From contig NZ_CP097298.1 of the NCBI RefSeq assembly GCF_023503965.1, positions 806,001 to 870,000 of the forward strand: DNA of 64,000 bases, given 5' to 3'. The notes beneath the pieces are model-generated. The model did no database searches. It was not told the DNA's origin and saw only the letters and a program-made list of their open reading frames with translations. Made by a program: the position numbers and the translations under genes. This document shows positions 27,396-36,157 of this stretch, one piece after another. The DNA comes from Brevundimonas albigilva. GTDB lineage: Bacteria > Pseudomonadota > Alphaproteobacteria > Caulobacterales > Caulobacteraceae. Each line of letters opens with the position of its first letter. The stretch's first letter is position 1.

Positions 27396-28585
27396 CAGAT
27401 AACTCCCAACTCCTTGCCGGCCGTCGTGAACGCCGCGACCGTCTGATCAATCTGCTCGAAGGTGTGCGCCGCCGACATCTGGGTGCGGATGCGCGCCTGG
27501 CCGCGCGGCACCACCGGGAAGCTGAAGCCGATCACATAGACGCCCAGCTCCAGCGCCCGCGCGGCGAAATCCTGGGCCAGCTTGGCGTCGCTCAGCATCA
27601 CCGGGATGATCGGATGCTCGCCCTCCAGCAGGGTGAAGCCGGCGTCCGCCATGGCCCCGCGATAGCGATGGGCGTTGGCCGACAGGCGCGTGCGCAGCGC
27701 ATCGCCCTCGGTTCCCTGCGCGATGCGGATGGCCTCCAGGCTCGACCCGCACACCGCTGGCGACAGGGCGTTTGAGAACAGATAGGGCCGCGCCCGCTGC
27801 TTGAGCAGTTCGACCACCGCCTTCCGGGCGCAGATGAATCCGCCCATGGCCCCGCCCAGCGCCTTGCCGAAGGTGCCGGTGACGAAGTCCACCTCGACCC
27901 CATGATGGGCGAACGACCCGCGCCCCTGCGGCCCCAGGAAGCCGGTCGCATGGCAGTCGTCGACCATGATCAGGGCGTCGTACTTGTCGGCCAGCGCGCG
28001 GATGTCCTTCAGCTTGGCGATATAGCCGTCCATCGAGAAGGCGCCGTCGGTGGCGATGATAATGTCGCGCGCGCCGTCGGCCTTGGCCTGCTTCAGCTGC
28101 GCCTCCAGCGCGTCCATGTCGGAGTTGGCGAAGCGGTAGCGCTTGGCCTTGCACAGCCGAACCCCGTCGATGATCGAGGCGTGGTTCAGGCTGTCCGAAA
28201 CGATGGCGTCGCCCTCGCCCAGCAGCGGCTCGAACAGGCCGCCATTGGCGTCGAAGGCCGCCGCGAACAGGATGGCGTCCTCGAAACCCAGATAGCCGGC
28301 GATGGCCGCCTCCAGTTCCTTGTGGATCTCCAGGGTGCCGCAGATGAAGCGCACCGAGGCCGTGCCCGCGCCCCACTTCCGCTGCGCGGCGATCCCGGCC
28401 TGGGTCACCCGCTCGTCGCCCGCCAGGCCCAGGTAGTTGTTGGCGCAGAAGTTCAGCACCTCGCGCCCCGCCACCTGGATCACCGGCCCCTGGCGCGAGG
28501 CGATGACGCGCTCGGGCTTGGTCAGCCCCTGCGCGTCGATGTCGTTCAGTTCGCCGGCGACGCGGTCGTAGAAGCTCTGGGTCAT
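27395..28585 (-). CDS. kbl: Glycine C-acetyltransferase (2-amino-3-ketobutyrate CoA ligase)
   Basis: PLP enzyme that cleaves 2-amino-3-ketobutyrate with CoA into glycine and acetyl-CoA. The 396-residue alpha-oxoamine synthase family protein has [47 protein letters not shown] and the PLP lysine in [15 protein letters not shown]. First gene of the two-gene threonine degradation operon. Confidence 0.97.
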   Translation of the reverse strand: MTQSFYDRVAGELNDIDAQGLTKPERVIASRQGPVIQVAGREVLNFCANNYLGLAGDERVTQAGIAAQRKWGAGTASVRFICGTLEIHKELEAAIAGYLGFEDAILFAAAFDANGGLFEPLLGEGDAIVSDSLNHASIIDGVRLCKAKRYRFANSDMDALEAQLKQAKADGARDIIIATDGAFSMDGYIAKLKDIRALADKYDALIMVDDCHATGFLGPQGRGSFAHHGVEVDFVTGTFGKALGGAMGGFICARKAVVELLKQRARPYLFSNALSPAVCGSSLEAIRIAQGTEGDALRTRLSANAHRYRGAMADAGFTLLEGEHPIIPVMLSDAKLAQDFAARALELGVYVIGFSFPVVPRGQARIRTQMSAAHTFEQIDQTVAAFTTAGKELGVI

Positions 28586-28649
28586 GGCCGCGACCTACGC
28601 CGAATCCGGTCCGCTTTCCACCCCGCCCGACGCCGCGCCCGTCGCCCCA

Positions 28650-29528
28650 TCAGTCCGCCGCGCGAAGCGGGCTGACCCGAATGCGTCCACCGCAGGGCGT
28701 GAACTCGAAGGGGGTCGTCAGGGCCGCCGTATCGGCGGGCGCGACCACGCGGATCGTCTTGGCTGCGGGGCAGGTCTTCTCGCCTTCCCCCTCGTGCGGC
28801 ACCACGTTCCAGGCCACCTCGAACAGGGCCTTGCCGCCCGGCGCCAGGCTGACGGGCGTGGGGGCCTGACCCTGGCGGAAATAGCTGCCCGGGCTCTGCT
28901 CGGCGCGGATCGAGGACAGCACATCGCCGTCGGCGTCCCTCACCGTCACGGTGGGATAGCCGGTCAGGGTGCAGGGCTGGCTCCCGGCATTCTCCAGGGC
29001 GAAGTTGCGCACGCGATTGCCCGCGCCGGCGTCGCCGTCCCCGACCGACAGCCTCAGTTGCGGCCCCTTGCACGGGGTCGACGCCGGCAGGACGCCGCCG
29101 GGAGCGGGGGTCGGGGCGGGCAAGGGCCCGACCGGGTCGCCGCCCGTGGTCGGCCGCGTGCAGCGCTCCATCACGGCGGTTCCCGTCTGGTCGTTCGGGC
29201 CCAGACGGCTCAGGGTGGCGCTCTCCTCGCCGTTGCGGTTGGCGGTCCACCATTCGACGCCCTCGCCGACGTAGCGCGCGCCGCTGGCCGCCACGGCCGA
29301 GCGCAGGGCCAGCGTCTGGTCGCGATAGACCAGCTCGGCCGTGGCGCTGTCGGGGTAACGCGCCTGGATCGTGACCCCGCTCTCGCAGGCGTAGCCGATG
29401 GCGGGCGCGGTGCTTGGCGCCGCTTCGACTGGCGGCGTGGGCGCGGGCGCGTCGTCCGGGGCCGGCTGCTGGCAGGCGGCCGCGCCGGTCAGGCAGGCCA
29501 GGGCGACGACGGCGAGACGACGGGTCAT
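28650..29528 (-). CDS. Lipoprotein with MliC-like and DUF4232-like domains
   Basis: The 292-residue product has a lipoprotein signal with Cys at about 19 (TGAAACQQ), a Pro/Ala linker, then an MliC-like domain at about 44-112 (AIGYACESGVTIQARYPD, ARYVGEGVEWWTANRNGE). MliC proteins inhibit C-type lysozyme in the periplasm. A Pro-rich spacer follows, then a domain resembling DUF4232 (about 155-285) with LENAGSQPCTLTGYPTVTV, a Gly-containing GGKALFEVAW and a terminal Cys pair. The two-domain form is unusual in my experience. A role in resisting lysozyme is inferred from the first domain only. Confidence 0.72.
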   Translation of the reverse strand: MTRRLAVVALACLTGAAACQQPAPDDAPAPTPPVEAAPSTAPAIGYACESGVTIQARYPDSATAELVYRDQTLALRSAVAASGARYVGEGVEWWTANRNGEESATLSRLGPNDQTGTAVMERCTRPTTGGDPVGPLPAPTPAPGGVLPASTPCKGPQLRLSVGDGDAGAGNRVRNFALENAGSQPCTLTGYPTVTVRDADGDVLSSIRAEQSPGSYFRQGQAPTPVSLAPGGKALFEVAWNVVPHEGEGEKTCPAAKTIRVVAPADTAALTTPFEFTPCGGRIRVSPLRAAD

Positions 29529-29579
29529 GAGAAGGCTCCTTCCTCCGCCTCAACGGCCCGAACCGTCGAAAGGCTCCGC

Positions 29580-30002
29580 TTAGTGATCGCCTTTCGGCGT
29601 CTCCATCAGCTCGATCAGCACCCCGCCCATGTCGCGCGGATGCAGAAAGACCACCGGCGTCCCATGCGCGCCGATCCTCGGCTCCCCCGTGCCCAGAACG
29701 GTCACCCCCTTGGCCCGCATTTCCGCCAGGGCGGCGTGGATGTCCTCGACCTCGAAACAGACGTGGTGCTGCCCGCCCTTGGGGTTCTTGGCCAGGAAGC
29801 CGACGATGGGCGACGTGTCGTCATAGGGTTCGATCAGTTCGATCTGCGCCGTCGGCGTGTCGATGAAACAGACCTTGACCCCCTGGGCCGGCAGGTCGAA
29901 CGGCTCCCCGACCTTGGTCGCGCCCAGCACGTCGCGATACAGCCGGATCGAATCGGCGATGGACGGCGTGGCGACGCCGACATGGTTCAGGGCGCCGATC
30001 AT
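29580..30002 (-). CDS. mce: Methylmalonyl-CoA epimerase
   Basis: Interconverts the D and L forms of methylmalonyl-CoA between carboxylase and mutase. The 140-residue vicinal oxygen chelate protein has metal ligands in [11 protein letters not shown] (His), [12 protein letters not shown] (His) and GVLIELME (Glu). Length and motif spacing are normal. The ATG overlaps the mutase large-subunit stop by 4 bases (ATGA), so it is the last gene of the propionyl-CoA operon. Confidence 0.94.
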   Translation of the reverse strand: MIGALNHVGVATPSIADSIRLYRDVLGATKVGEPFDLPAQGVKVCFIDTPTAQIELIEPYDDTSPIVGFLAKNPKGGQHHVCFEVEDIHAALAEMRAKGVTVLGTGEPRIGAHGTPVVFLHPRDMGGVLIELMETPKGDH

Positions 30003-32155
30003 GCGGTCTCCTTCGGGGCGGGCTGGGCGTAGCCCAGTCGCTGGTTCAGCTTCTCGATCAGGTCGATGGCGGTGTCGGCGATGACCGATCCGGGCGGATA
30101 GACCGCCGCCGCCCCCATATCCAGCAGGGGCTGCACGTCCGACGGCGGGATCACGCCGCCGACCACGATCATGATGTCCGGCCGCCCCAGCCTCTCCAGC
30201 TCGGCCTTGAGTTCCGGCACCAGCGTCAGATGCCCCGCCGCCAGCGACGAGGCGCCCACCGCATGGACGCCCTTGTCCACCGCATCCTTCGCCGCCTCGG
30301 CCGGGGTCTGGAACAGGGCGCCGGCGGTGACGTCGAAGCCCAGGTCGCCGTATCCGGTGGCGACCACCTTCTGGCCCCGGTCGTGCCCGTCCTGGCCCAG
30401 CTTGGCGATCAGGATGCGAGGCGGCCCGCCGTCGTTCTCGACGAAGGCGGCGACCATGTCGCGGGCGCGGGCGAAACGGGCGTCGCCGCCCGCCTCCTTG
30501 GCATAGACGCCGGACACCGTCTTCACGGTCGCCACGTGTCGGCCGAAGGCGGCTTCCAGCGCGTCCGAGATTTCGCCCACGGTCGCCTTGGCCCGCGCCG
30601 CCCGCACCGATAGCTCCAGCAGATTGGCGCTCCCGCGCGCGCCGTTGGTCAGTTCGGTCAGGGCGGCCTGGGTCGCCGCCTCGTCCCGCTCGGCGCGCAG
30701 GCGCTGCAGCTTCTCGATCTGGCGGGCGCGGACCTCGGCGTTGTCGACCTTCAGCATCGGAATGTCGTCGACCACCGGATTCAGATATTTGTTCACCCCG
30801 ACCACCGTCTGCTGGCCGGTGTCGATCCGCGCCTGGGTCTTGGCCGCCGATTCCTCGATCCGCAGCTTGGGAATGCCGGCCTCGATGGCCTTGGCCATGC
30901 CGCCCAGCGCCTCGACCTCGGCCATGTGGGCGCGGGCGCGTTCCGCCAGCTCCTGGGTCAGCCGCTCGACGTAGTAGCTGCCGCCCCACGGGTCGATCAC
31001 CCGCGTCAGCCCGGTCTCCTGCTGCAGCAGGATCTGGGTGTTGCGCGCGATCCGCGCTGAGAAGTCGGTCGGCAGGGCCAGCGCCTCGTCCAGCGCGTTG
31101 GTGTGCAGGCTCTGGGTCTGGCCGCCCGCCGCCGCCATCGCCTCGACCATCGTCCGGCTGACGTTGTTGAACACGTCCTGCGCCGCCAGCGACCAGCCCG
31201 AAGTCTGGCAGTGGGTCCGCAAGGACAGCGACTTGGGGTTCTCGCCTCCCTCGCGCCGCACGGCGTCGGCCCACAACAGGCGGCCGGCCCGCATCTTGGC
31301 CACCTCCATGAAGTAGTTCATGCCGATGGCCCAGAAGAAGCTCAGGCGCGGCGCGAACCGGTCGATCGACATGCCCGCCGCCTTGCCCGCGCGCAGATAT
31401 TCGATCCCGTCCGACAGGGTGTAGGCCAGTTCGATGTCCGCCGACGCCCCCGCCTCCTGCATGTGATAGCCGGAGATGGAGATGCTGTTGAACCTGGGCG
31501 TCTCCTGCGCCGTCCAGGCGAAGATGTCGGCGATGATCCGCATCGAGGGTTCGGGCGGATAGATGTAGGTGTTCCTGACCATGAACTCCTTGAGGATGTC
31601 GTTCTGGATGGTCCCGGTCAGCTTGGCGTGGTCGACGCCCTGCTCCTCGCCCGCCACGACATAGAGGGCCAGGATCGGCAGGACGGCGCCGTTCATCGTC
31701 ATCGACACCGACATCTGGTCCAGCGGGATGCCGTCGAACAGGGTGCGCATGTCGTAGATGCTGTCGATGGCCACGCCCGCCATGCCGACGTCGCCTTTCA
31801 CCCGCGGATGGTCCGAATCGTAGCCCCGGTGCGTGGCCAGGTCGAAGGCGACCGACAGGCCCTTCTGGCCCGCCGCCAGGTTGCGGCGATAGAAGGCGTT
31901 GGACTCCTCGGCGGTCGAGAAGCCCGCATACTGCCGGATCGTCCACGGCGCGCCCGCATACATGGTCGGATAAGGGCCCCGCACGAAGGGGGCGAAGCCC
32001 GGCAGGCCATGCAGATGCTCCAGCCTCTCCGCGTCGGGCGCGCCATAGGCCGTCTTGACCGTCAGCCCCTCGGGCGTGATCCAGGGTTCGCGCGCGGGTC
32101 CCGTCTCGGTCGGCGCCAGATCCAGGGCGATCTTGCTGAAGTCGGGAAAGCTCAT
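29999..32155 (-). CDS. scpA: Methylmalonyl-CoA mutase, large (catalytic) subunit
   Basis: Cobalamin enzyme that rearranges L-methylmalonyl-CoA to succinyl-CoA. From ATG 32155 the product is 718 residues. The TIM barrel (about 40-560) contains [35 protein letters not shown] and [15 protein letters not shown]. The C-terminal B12 domain (about 590-710) has [20 protein letters not shown] with the axial-ligand His, and [11 protein letters not shown]. It overlaps the small subunit gene by 4 bases. Known equally as mutB. Cofactor supply genes are not in the window. Confidence 0.96.
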   Translation of the reverse strand: MSFPDFSKIALDLAPTETGPAREPWITPEGLTVKTAYGAPDAERLEHLHGLPGFAPFVRGPYPTMYAGAPWTIRQYAGFSTAEESNAFYRRNLAAGQKGLSVAFDLATHRGYDSDHPRVKGDVGMAGVAIDSIYDMRTLFDGIPLDQMSVSMTMNGAVLPILALYVVAGEEQGVDHAKLTGTIQNDILKEFMVRNTYIYPPEPSMRIIADIFAWTAQETPRFNSISISGYHMQEAGASADIELAYTLSDGIEYLRAGKAAGMSIDRFAPRLSFFWAIGMNYFMEVAKMRAGRLLWADAVRREGGENPKSLSLRTHCQTSGWSLAAQDVFNNVSRTMVEAMAAAGGQTQSLHTNALDEALALPTDFSARIARNTQILLQQETGLTRVIDPWGGSYYVERLTQELAERARAHMAEVEALGGMAKAIEAGIPKLRIEESAAKTQARIDTGQQTVVGVNKYLNPVVDDIPMLKVDNAEVRARQIEKLQRLRAERDEAATQAALTELTNGARGSANLLELSVRAARAKATVGEISDALEAAFGRHVATVKTVSGVYAKEAGGDARFARARDMVAAFVENDGGPPRILIAKLGQDGHDRGQKVVATGYGDLGFDVTAGALFQTPAEAAKDAVDKGVHAVGASSLAAGHLTLVPELKAELERLGRPDIMIVVGGVIPPSDVQPLLDMGAAAVYPPGSVIADTAIDLIEKLNQRLGYAQPAPKETA

Positions 32156-33530
32156 TGCGCCGCCTCCTCGAACGGGGCCGCGAAACGGATCGGCCTCAGG
32201 GCCAGGTCGGGGTTCGCCGGCGCGCGCCGCGGGGCGTCGGCTTCCACCGGCGCCGGACGCGGCTCGGGATCGACGTATTTGGTCGCGCCCACGATCTGGG
32301 CCGCGCCGTTGGCGAAGCCGGCCTCGCGCATCTGGCGCGCCCGCGCGATCCGGCCCTGGACGATCCCGCCCTTCAACGCCTCGATCAGGCCGCCCTCGGC
32401 CTCGATGGCCTGGAACTCGGCCCAGCCCGCCTCGGCCAGTTCGCGCGTGCGGGCGTCCAGATACCAGGAGCCCGACGCCGGATCGTCGACCCGGCCCAGA
32501 TTGGCCTCCTCCATCAGGACCAGTTGGGTGTTGCGCGCCTGGCGCCGGGCGAAGGCGTCGGCCAGGCCCTCGGCGCGGGTGAAGCCGTCCAGCACCACCG
32601 CGTCCGCGCCCCCGACCGCGCCGGCGAAACCCGCCGCGGTCAGCCGCAGCAGGTTCGGCCACGGATCGCGCGCCGACAGCATCCGCCGCGACGAGCGCGC
32701 CTCGATCACCGCGGGCGCGTCCACGCCGAACGCCTTGGACAGGCTGGCCCAGATCAGGCGCAGGGCCCGCACCTTGGCCAGGCCGTCGAAATATTCCTGG
32801 TCGACCGACAGGCTCAGCGTCACGCCGCGAAGCGCCGCCTCGACCGTCAGGCCCGCCGCGACGCCCGCCTTGACATAGGCGACCGCGGCGCCGGCCGCGA
32901 AGGCCAGTTCCTGGGCGATGGAGGCGCCCGCCTCGTGCGCGACCCGGCCGCTGGCCAGGAACAGGCCCGCCTCGGGATAGGTCGCCGCATGGCGCGCCGC
33001 GGCCTCGGCCGCCTCTGATAGATGATCCTCGATCGGGCGCGGCGATCCGCCCGCCTCGGCGAAGGCCGAGATCGGGTCCAGATGAAAGCGCAGCAGCGCG
33101 CGCGGCGCCCCCTTGGCCAGGGCCGCCAGCGCGTCCGCCGCCGCCGGCCCGTCGAAGCCCGCGTCCAGCGCGACCGGCGCCAGGTCCAGCGCCACGCCGT
33201 CCAGCGCACGCCCCAGCCAGGCCCCGTCCGACAGCACCCCGCCCGCCAGCAGGACCGAGGCCGCGCCGTTCTCCAGGTCGGTCAGGACCGCGGCGTTCAC
33301 CGCCTCGGCGTCGTCGCCCTCGACCAGGGTGCGCAGATCCCAGGCCCGCCCTTCCGCATCGGACGGGCGCGGCGCGAAGACCGGCTGCACGCCCGTCGCG
33401 TCGGCGTAGAGCGGACGCGTGACCAGTCGGTCCGCGTCCAGATGCAGCAGCGACTCCAGCGGCCGGTCCTTCAGCGCCTTCTCGGCCGCCTCGCGCCATT
33501 CCAGGGGGTGGGGATGGGGAAGCCCCCCAT
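32152..33530 (-). CDS. mutA: Methylmalonyl-CoA mutase, small subunit, probable frameshift at its 5' end
   Basis: Non-catalytic partner of the mutase; it has a barrel like the large subunit but lacks the B12-binding DxHxxG. The body reads [55 protein letters not shown], and [20 protein letters not shown]. An ATG at 33530 overlaps the pccA stop by one base, but it is out of frame with LEWREAAE by one base in a run of six G (33522-33527); a seventh G would join them as [18 protein letters not shown] therefore give 33530 as the start. Without the repair, the first in-frame ATG would cut about 45 conserved residues. Confidence 0.85.
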
Positions 33531-35509
33531 CATCCGAACTCCACCAGCACGTCGTCGGCCGCCACCGGATCGCCGGCCTTGGCCGAGACCGCCTTCACCA
33601 CGGCGTCGCGCTCGGCCTTGAGGATGTTCTGCATCTTCATGGCCTCGATGATGGCGACCGTTTCGCCGGTCTTGACCTCCTGGCCGACCGCCACGGGAAT
33701 ATCGACCACCAGGCCCGGCATCGGCGACAGCACCAGCTTGGACGTGTCCGCCGCCACCTTCTCCGGCAGGCGCGCATACATCTCGGCCACGTGCGGGCGC
33801 AGCACCCGCACCCGCGCCCTGGCCGCGCGGTGACGGATGTCGAAGCCGTCGGCGGCGCGCTTGACCTCGGCGGTGAAGGGTTCGCCGTCCAGCTCGGCCT
33901 TGAACTGGGCCAGGCCCGGGCGCCAGTCGATGTCCGACAGGCGGATGTCGCCCCCGCCCGTCAGGGTCAGGATCATCGCCTCGTCGGCGTCATACGACAG
34001 GCCGACGCCATGCATCCCGCGGTCCAGCATGACGATCCAGTCGGTGCGGTCGGACGGATCGCCGTCCTGTTCGGCGATGATCTCGTGCATCGCCATGCCA
34101 GCGGCGATCAGGATCCGCTCCTGCTCCGCCGAAGGCTTCAGTCCGTGGAAGCCCTCGGGGAACTCGTCCTTGATATAGCTGGTCGACAGCTGGCCCGACC
34201 TGAACCGCTCCTGATCCATCACCGCCGCCAGGAAGGGCACGTTATGGCCCAGGCCCGACAGGTGGGTGTCTTCCAGGGCGCGTGCCATGCCCTCGACCGC
34301 CGCCTCGCGCGTCGGCCCCCAGGCGCACAGCTTGGCGATCATCGGGTCGTAGAACATGCTGATCTCGTCGCCCTCCCGGACGCCGGAATCGTTGCGAACA
34401 GTGTAGTCGCCCTGATCGCCTTCCTCGGGCTGCTCGTAGCGGACCAGGCGGCCGATGGAGGGCAGGAAGCCGCGATAGGGGTCCTCGGCGTAGATGCGGC
34501 TCTCGATGGCCCAGCCGTCGATCGACAGGTCCTCTTGCTTGAACGCCAGCTGTTCGCCCCAGGCCGAACGGATCATCTGTTCGACCAGATCGACGCCGGT
34601 GATCAGCTCCGTCACCGGATGCTCGACCTGCAGCCGGGTGTTCATCTCCAGGAAGTAGAAGCTCTTGTCCTGACCGGCCACGAACTCGACCGTGCCGGCC
34701 GAGTCGTAGTTCACCGCCTGGGCCAGGGCGACGGCCTGCGCCCCCATGGCCATGCGGGTCGCCTCGTCCAGCAAGGGCGACGGCGCCTCCTCGATGACCT
34801 TCTGGTTCCGGCGCTGGATCGAGCATTCGCGCTCGAACAGGTGGACGATGTTGCCGTGCTTGTCGCCCAGCACCTGGATCTCGATATGGCGCGGATCGAC
34901 GATGAACTTCTCCAGGAAGACCCGGTCGTCGCCGAACGCGTTCAGCGCCTCGGCCTTCACCGCCGCAAACCCCTCGGCCATGTCGGCGTCCGAATGGGCC
35001 ACCCGGATGCCCTTGCCGCCGCCGCCGGCGCTCGCCTTGATCATGATCGGATAGCCGATCTCGTTGGCGATCGTGACCGCCTCCTCCGGCGTCTCGATCA
35101 GGCCCATGTGCCCCGGCACGGTCGACACGCCCGCTTCGGCCGCCAGCTTCTTGGAGCTGATCTTGTCGCCCATGGCCTCGATGGCCTCGGGGTTCGGACC
35201 GATGAAGGCGATCCCCTCGCCCCTCAGCCGTCGCGCGAACCCGGCGTTCTCGCTCAGGAAGCCAAAGCCCGGATGCACGGCCTGCGCCCCCGTCTGGCGC
35301 ACCGCCTCGACGATCTTGTCCGCCAGCAGATACGACTGCGCCGCCGGCGCCGGCCCGATCAGCACCGCCTCGTCGGCCATCTCGACCGCCAGCGACCCGG
35401 CGTCGGCCTCCGAATAGACCTGCACCGTTTTGATGCCCATGCGGCGGCAGGTCTTGATGATCCGAACCGCGATCTCGCCCCGATTGGCGATGAGGATTTT
35501 GGAGAACAT
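33530..35509 (-). CDS. pccA: Propionyl-CoA carboxylase biotin-containing (alpha) subunit
   Basis: Carboxylates biotin, which then carboxylates propionyl-CoA to methylmalonyl-CoA. The 659-residue protein has the biotin carboxylase part (about 1-450: KILIANRGEIAVRIIKTCRR, the glycine loop ASAGGGGKGIRVAHS, FLEMNTRLQVEHPVTELITG), the BT linker domain, and a C-terminal biotinyl domain with the biotin lysine in AIIEAMKMQNIL. Its ribosome site (AGAGGA, 9 bases before ATG) lies inside the end of the inverted repeat cassette at 35514-36142. The product could in principle also serve methylcrotonyl-CoA, but the neighbouring mutase genes favour propionyl-CoA. Confidence 0.94.
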   Translation of the reverse strand: MFSKILIANRGEIAVRIIKTCRRMGIKTVQVYSEADAGSLAVEMADEAVLIGPAPAAQSYLLADKIVEAVRQTGAQAVHPGFGFLSENAGFARRLRGEGIAFIGPNPEAIEAMGDKISSKKLAAEAGVSTVPGHMGLIETPEEAVTIANEIGYPIMIKASAGGGGKGIRVAHSDADMAEGFAAVKAEALNAFGDDRVFLEKFIVDPRHIEIQVLGDKHGNIVHLFERECSIQRRNQKVIEEAPSPLLDEATRMAMGAQAVALAQAVNYDSAGTVEFVAGQDKSFYFLEMNTRLQVEHPVTELITGVDLVEQMIRSAWGEQLAFKQEDLSIDGWAIESRIYAEDPYRGFLPSIGRLVRYEQPEEGDQGDYTVRNDSGVREGDEISMFYDPMIAKLCAWGPTREAAVEGMARALEDTHLSGLGHNVPFLAAVMDQERFRSGQLSTSYIKDEFPEGFHGLKPSAEQERILIAAGMAMHEIIAEQDGDPSDRTDWIVMLDRGMHGVGLSYDADEAMILTLTGGGDIRLSDIDWRPGLAQFKAELDGEPFTAEVKRAADGFDIRHRAARARVRVLRPHVAEMYARLPEKVAADTSKLVLSPMPGLVVDIPVAVGQEVKTGETVAIIEAMKMQNILKAERDAVVKAVSAKAGDPVAADDVLVEFG

Positions 35510-35513
35510 GGCT

Positions 35514-35630
35514 ATATTTCCTCTGCCGCCATACTAGGCCTTGCGCCTAACATCCGGAAACTCCGTCGTGGCCGAGGGGCCACGGTCGACACCGGGAGTC
35601 TGGATCCTCGGGACAAGCCCGAGGATGACG
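35514..35630 (+). repeat. Left terminal inverted repeat of the GIY-YIG cassette
   Basis: It contains two smaller palindromes: an outer one around CTAGGCCTTGCGCCTA (degenerate) and an inner perfect one, ATCCTCGGG (35604-35612) with CCCGAGGAT (35618-35626). The outer end, read on the minus strand, is AGAGGAAATAT and acts as the Shine-Dalgarno region of pccA. Positions 35589-35630 are identical to 36026-36067 in reverse complement. Confidence 0.85.
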
Positions 35631-35646
35631 GGAAATGGGGGATGCG

Positions 35647-36008
35647 ATGGTCGGACGCGACGGCCTGATCGGCTGCTACATGATGACCAATCGAATGCAC
35701 GGCGCGATCTACATCGGCGTCAGCAGTCAGTTGGTCTCGCGCGTCGCCCAGCACCGCGAAGGCGTCATCGACGGCTTCACCAACGGTACGGCCTGAAGCG
35801 GCTGGTCTGGTACGAATTCCACGACACCATTACCGGCGCCATCCAGCGGGAGAAGTCGCTGAAGCGCTGGCCTCGCGACTGGAAGGCGAACCTGATCGAA
35901 CGGACGAACCCGGACTGGGCGGACCTGTTCGACGGATTGGCGCGAAACGGGGTCGAGACGCCGTCCGATCCCGAGACGTACCGCGACTGGCCGCCGGAGG
36001 AGGAGTGA
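35647..36008 (+). CDS. Small GIY-YIG nuclease, frameshifted in this sequence
   Basis: From ATG 35647 the first frame reads GCYMMTNRMHGAIYIGVSSQLVSRVAQHREGV (about residues 9-40, a GIY-YIG-type start with the Tyr, YIG and Arg positions) and stops after GFTNGTA. The next frame continues YGLKRLVWYEFHDTITGAIQREKSLKRWPRDWK and LIERTNPDWADLFDGLA, the conserved rest of the UPF0213-like family. One base missing near 35784 (after ACCAAC) would rejoin them as GFTNRYGLKRLVWYE. The repaired protein is about 120 residues. Proteins of this type are single-domain nucleases of unknown function. It is the only gene in the inverted-repeat cassette. Confidence 0.82.
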
Positions 36009-36025
36009 GCCACCGTTTTCAACCT

Positions 36026-36142
36026 CGTCATCCTCGGGCTTGTCCCGAGGATCCAGACTCCCGGTGTTCGAAGGTGCGCACCGTCCTCGACGGAGTCTCT
36101 GGATCCTAGGCACAAGGCCTAGGATGACGGGAGGGGAAATAT
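36026..36142 (-). repeat. Right terminal inverted repeat of the GIY-YIG cassette
   Basis: Mirror copy of 35514-35630. It contains the inner palindrome CCTCGGGCTTGTCCCGAGG (36032-36050 region) and an intact outer palindrome ATCCTAGGCACAAGGCCTAGGAT (arms near 36103-36125). It ends in GGAAATAT 15 bases from the pccB stop codon. This arm keeps the outer palindrome in better shape than the left arm. Confidence 0.85.
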
Positions 36143-36157
36143 GCAAGGAAACGCCCC

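Larger units (their letters stand above)
35514..36142. mobile_element. 629-bp inverted-repeat cassette carrying a GIY-YIG nuclease gene
   Basis: Two 117-bp arms in inverted orientation (35514-35630 and 36026-36142) bracket a single small gene for a GIY-YIG nuclease. Compared by eye, the arms align without gaps with about 21 differences, and their inner 42 bases are identical. The outer ends are ATATTT...AAATAT. The cassette sits exactly between the pccB stop and the pccA start, genes that belong to one pathway and one strand. No target-site duplication is obvious. It resembles no insertion sequence family I know; a REP/RAYT-like relation between palindromes and nuclease is my inference. Confidence 0.72.

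Noticed and set aside
35514..36142. Group I or group II intron carrying a GIY-YIG homing endonuclease
   Set aside because: The cassette lies between genes, not inside one, and I see none of the conserved intron core or domain V structure; the long terminal inverted repeats do not fit an intron.
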